From NCBI RefSeq assembly GCF_026130175.1, contig NZ_JAIGNI010000021.1, positions 1-64,000 of the forward strand: 64,000 nt of DNA. The letters run 5' to 3'. The stretch comes from Lyngbya sp. CCAP 1446/10 (GTDB lineage Bacteria; Cyanobacteriota; Cyanobacteriia; Cyanobacteriales; Microcoleaceae). Made by a program: the position numbers and the translations under genes. Shown one piece after another: positions 61,567 to 64,000 of this stretch; position 1 is the stretch's first letter, and every line of letters begins with the position of its first letter. The notes below the pieces were generated by a model that worked only from the letters and a program-made list of their open reading frames with translations, was not told the origin of the DNA and made no database searches.

Positions 61567-64000
61567 CTAGTTAGCAAATTGGTTGTTCAAGGCGACAAAA
61601 CCAGGAATAAGCTTCGGGTCTGTGAGTGAATTTAACCAGCTAGCGGCGACACCGAAGTTGGGGACTGAGTTGGAATTAATCCCGACGTTAGAGGCTCCGA
61701 TTCCGCCACCCATCAGTAGCTCGTCGGCGATAGATTTGTTCACCAAAGCTGCTGTTCCCTGCGCCGGAGCCCCAAAGCTGGAATTCTTTCGCAGACCACC
61801 GTCGAGTAGATCGTCCTTTGTCAAAGTGAGACTACTTGCCGTTTTCAGCAGCGGAGCTATAGGTGCCGGGGGGGCTGGGTCATTGTCTATGATGCTCAAA
61901 ACGGTGCTGCTTTGCGCTCCAATTGTCGCATTGCCTGTCGTCGGGCCAACCAAAGTTAAACCGAGAGTTTCGTCACCCTCAAATAAAGTGTCATCGAAAA
62001 TGGGAATGGTGATGGTTTTGGGTACTAAATCCCCAGCACCAAAATTGACAGCGATTAAACCATTGGTGTAATCAGAGCCTGCTGTAGCAGTAAGATCGGA
62101 CAAGTTCACGAAAGTTGAGACTGCACCGACAGCACTACCAGTACGAGTGACTGTCACGGCTTGAACAGGCGTTCCATTTTCGTTGACACTGAAGAACGGG
62201 GCGCTGAATTGCAGGGTGCTGTCATTGTCTATGATCGTCGTAACGGCCGTACCTTGGGTTCCAATCGTGGCATTGCCGGTCGGGTTAACCAAACTTAAAT
62301 TGACAGTTTCGTTACCCTCCACCAAAGTGTCATCGATAATGGGAATATTAACTATCTTGGGTGCAGAATCCCCAGCGGCAAAATTGACAGGGATGGCAGT
62401 ATTGTCGTAGTCAGCAGGGGCTGTAGCACTTCCATTACTGAGGTTCACGCTAGCTGAAACTGCACCGGTACTACTGCCAGTGCGAGTGACTGTCACGGCT
62501 GCAACGGCCGTTCCATTTTCTCTGATCCTGAAGGTAGGAGCACTAAATTGCAGGGTGCTGTCATTGTCTATGATGTCGAAAGTGGCCGTACTTTGGGTTC
62601 CAATCGAGGCGTTGCCTGTCGGGCTGCCCAAAGTTAAGTTAGCAGTTTCGTTACCCTCCACCAAAGTGTCGTTGACGATCGGAATATTGACAGTCTTGGG
62701 TGCAGAATCGCCAGGGGCAAAACTAACAACGATCGGATTACCGTTGTAATCAAGGCCGCCTGTAGCAGTACCATCGGCCAAGCTGACGGTGGCTGAGACT
62801 GTACCAGAGGTTACACCAGTGCGAGTGACTGTCACGGCTGCGATCGGCGTTCCATCTTCGTTGAGACTAAAGGTAGGGGAACTAAATTGCAGGGTGCTGT
62901 CATTGTCTACGATGGTCGTAACGGCGGTACTTTGGGTTCCAATCGTGGCATTACCTGTCGGGTTAATCAAACTTAAATTGACAGTTTCGTTACCCTCGAA
63001 CAAAGTATCGTTGACGATCGGAATATTGACCGTTTTGGGTGCAGAATCGCCAGCGGCAAAATTGACAACGATCGGACTATTGCCGTAATCATCAGGCGCA
63101 ACAGCAGTACCATCGGCCAAGCTCACCGTCGCTGAGACAGCAGCGGCACTACTGCCAGTACGAGTGACTGTTACGGCTGCGATCGGCGTTCCATTTTCGT
63201 TGATCCTGAAGGTAGGAGCACTAAATTGCAGGGTGCTGGTCGGGAGAGTGTCATTGTCCACTATGCTCAAACTGGCAGTACCTTGCGTCCCAATCGTAGC
63301 GCCTGTCGGATTGGTCAAGCTTAAGTTGACGGTTTCGTTACCTTCCACCAAAGTGTCATCGACAATGGGAACGACGATCGTCTTGGGCGCAGAATCCCCA
63401 GCAGCAAAATTGACAGGGATGGCAGTATTGGCGTAATCAGCAGGGGCTGTAGCAGTACCATTGGTGAGGTTCACCGTAGCTGAGGCGGCAGCCGTGCTGC
63501 TACCTGTGCGAGTGACTGTCACGGCTGCAACCGGCGTTCCATCTTCGTTGACGCTGAAGGTGGGGGCGCTAAATTGCAGGGTGCCGACAGGGAGAGTGTC
63601 ATTGTCTACGATGTTCAAACTGGCAGTACCTTGCGTTCCCAAGCTGACACGGCTGGTGCCGGTGGGATTGGTCAAGCTTAAGTTGACGGTTTCGTTACCT
63701 TCCACCAAAGTGTCATCGACAATGGGAATGACGATCGTCTTGGGTGCAGAATCCCCAGCAGCAAAATTGACAGGGATCGCAGTATTGTTGTAGTCACCAG
63801 GGGCAACAGCAGTACCATTGGTGAGGTTCACCGTAGCTGAGGCGGTGCCGGCGCTGCTACCTGTGCGAGTGACTGTCACGGCTGCAACCGGAGTCCCATC
63901 TTCGTTGACGCTGAAGGTTGGGGCACTAAACTGAAGGCTAACCGGATCTTGAGTTCCTTGATATTGAATATCCCGCAGCAGGTAGTCCGAACTATCGTCT
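61567..64000 (-). CDS. Calx-beta repeat protein (5' end beyond window)
   Basis: The frame is open to base 64000, so the N-terminus lies outside; about 810 residues are visible. Six Calx-beta domains of about 110 residues follow one another, each with LQFSAPTFSVNEDGTP, AVTVTRTGS, DY-N, VNFAAGDSAPKT, DDTLVEGNETVNLSL and IVDNDS. The acidic loops bind calcium in this family. The 110-aa tail (LLKTASSLTLTKDDLLDGGL, SWLNSLTDPKLIPGFVALNN) is not a PEP-CTERM or a typical secretion signal. Such proteins are large, exported and cell-surface or adhesive. The high repeat identity points to recent internal duplication. GTG 63879 is not a credible start because the repeat continues upstream of it. Confidence 0.9.
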   Translation of the reverse strand, partial: DDSSDYLLRDIQYQGTQDPVSLQFSAPTFSVNEDGTPVAAVTVTRTGSSAGTASATVNLTNGTAVAPGDYNNTAIPVNFAAGDSAPKTIVIPIVDDTLVEGNETVNLSLTNPTGTSRVSLGTQGTASLNIVDNDTLPVGTLQFSAPTFSVNEDGTPVAAVTVTRTGSSTAAASATVNLTNGTATAPADYANTAIPVNFAAGDSAPKTIVVPIVDDTLVEGNETVNLSLTNPTGATIGTQGTASLSIVDNDTLPTSTLQFSAPTFRINENGTPIAAVTVTRTGSSAAAVSATVSLADGTAVAPDDYGNSPIVVNFAAGDSAPKTVNIPIVNDTLFEGNETVNLSLINPTGNATIGTQSTAVTTIVDNDSTLQFSSPTFSLNEDGTPIAAVTVTRTGVTSGTVSATVSLADGTATGGLDYNGNPIVVSFAPGDSAPKTVNIPIVNDTLVEGNETANLTLGSPTGNASIGTQSTATFDIIDNDSTLQFSAPTFRIRENGTAVAAVTVTRTGSSTGAVSASVNLSNGSATAPADYDNTAIPVNFAAGDSAPKIVNIPIIDDTLVEGNETVNLSLVNPTGNATIGTQGTAVTTIIDNDSTLQFSAPFFSVNENGTPVQAVTVTRTGSAVGAVSTFVNLSDLTATAGSDYTNGLIAVNFGAGDLVPKTITIPIFDDTLFEGDETLGLTLVGPTTGNATIGAQSSTVLSIIDNDPAPPAPIAPLLKTASSLTLTKDDLLDGGLRKNSSFGAPAQGTAALVNKSIADELLMGGGIGASNVGINSNSVPNFGVAASWLNSLTDPKLIPGFVALNNQFAN

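Overview
This 64-kb window comes from a filamentous cyanobacterium of the Oscillatoriales type (Microcoleus/Oscillatoria/Phormidium-like). The evidence is psbI (photosystem II), a CpcS/CpeS-type phycobilin lyase, a cyanobacteriochrome, the photorespiratory glcE/glcF pair, cyanoexosortase B, very frequent HIP1 sites (GCGATCGC) and many heptameric short tandem repeats (STRR) between genes. No rRNA, tRNA, CRISPR array, transposase or phage module is visible. The window reads as ordinary chromosome that is very rich in small non-coding repeats.

Layout. 0-10.5 kb: an Orn/Lys/Arg decarboxylase (cut by the left edge), ychF, a holin-fold membrane protein, a DUF3531-like protein, a TPR protein, an EcfA-like ABC ATPase, rsmG, an exported Mn-type superoxide dismutase, an aldo/keto reductase and rpiA. 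10.7-24 kb: a 1482-aa GT4-TPR-GT41 fusion, a 1313-aa PAS/GAF/GGDEF protein with a dual-cysteine DXCF cyanobacteriochrome domain, a broken anion permease, and a 1250-aa GH38 alpha-mannosidase with a tandem-duplicated repeat inside its reading frame. 24-34.7 kb: a hypothetical protein, psbI, an LptD-like DUF3769 outer-membrane protein, a conserved hypothetical, a CpcS-type lyase, a 14-repeat WD40 protein and a Uma2 protein. 34.8-41.5 kb: glcE-glcF facing a three-gene signalling cluster (KaiC-like ATPase, receiver, pseudo-receiver histidine kinase). 41.8-53.4 kb: a catalytic-core-less ArgRS paralogue, a Crp-family regulator with a minisatellite tail, mtnX-mtnB (methionine salvage), a patatin phospholipase, an MlaE permease, an SGNH hydrolase, small hypotheticals, gene remnants and a Tas-like aldo/keto reductase. 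53.5-61 kb: a probable exopolysaccharide/protein-sorting region (DegT aminotransferase, cyanoexosortase B and its partner, Wza-type exporter, Wzc-type co-polymerase). 61.5-64 kb: a Calx-beta repeat protein, cut by the right edge.

Genes that appear to work together: glcE+glcF (glycolate dehydrogenase), mtnX+mtnB, the kaiC-like/receiver/kinase trio (the last two overlap by 4 nt), exosortase B plus its associated protein (overlapping start and stop codons), and the Wza/Wzc pair. The most notable items are the predicted light-controlled diguanylate cyclase, the KaiC-like signalling trio, the double glycosyltransferase fusion, and repeats that have entered or edged reading frames (GH38 duplication, glcE stop codon, glcF leader, Crp acidic tail). 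All functions are read from sequence motifs and family knowledge; no database search was run.
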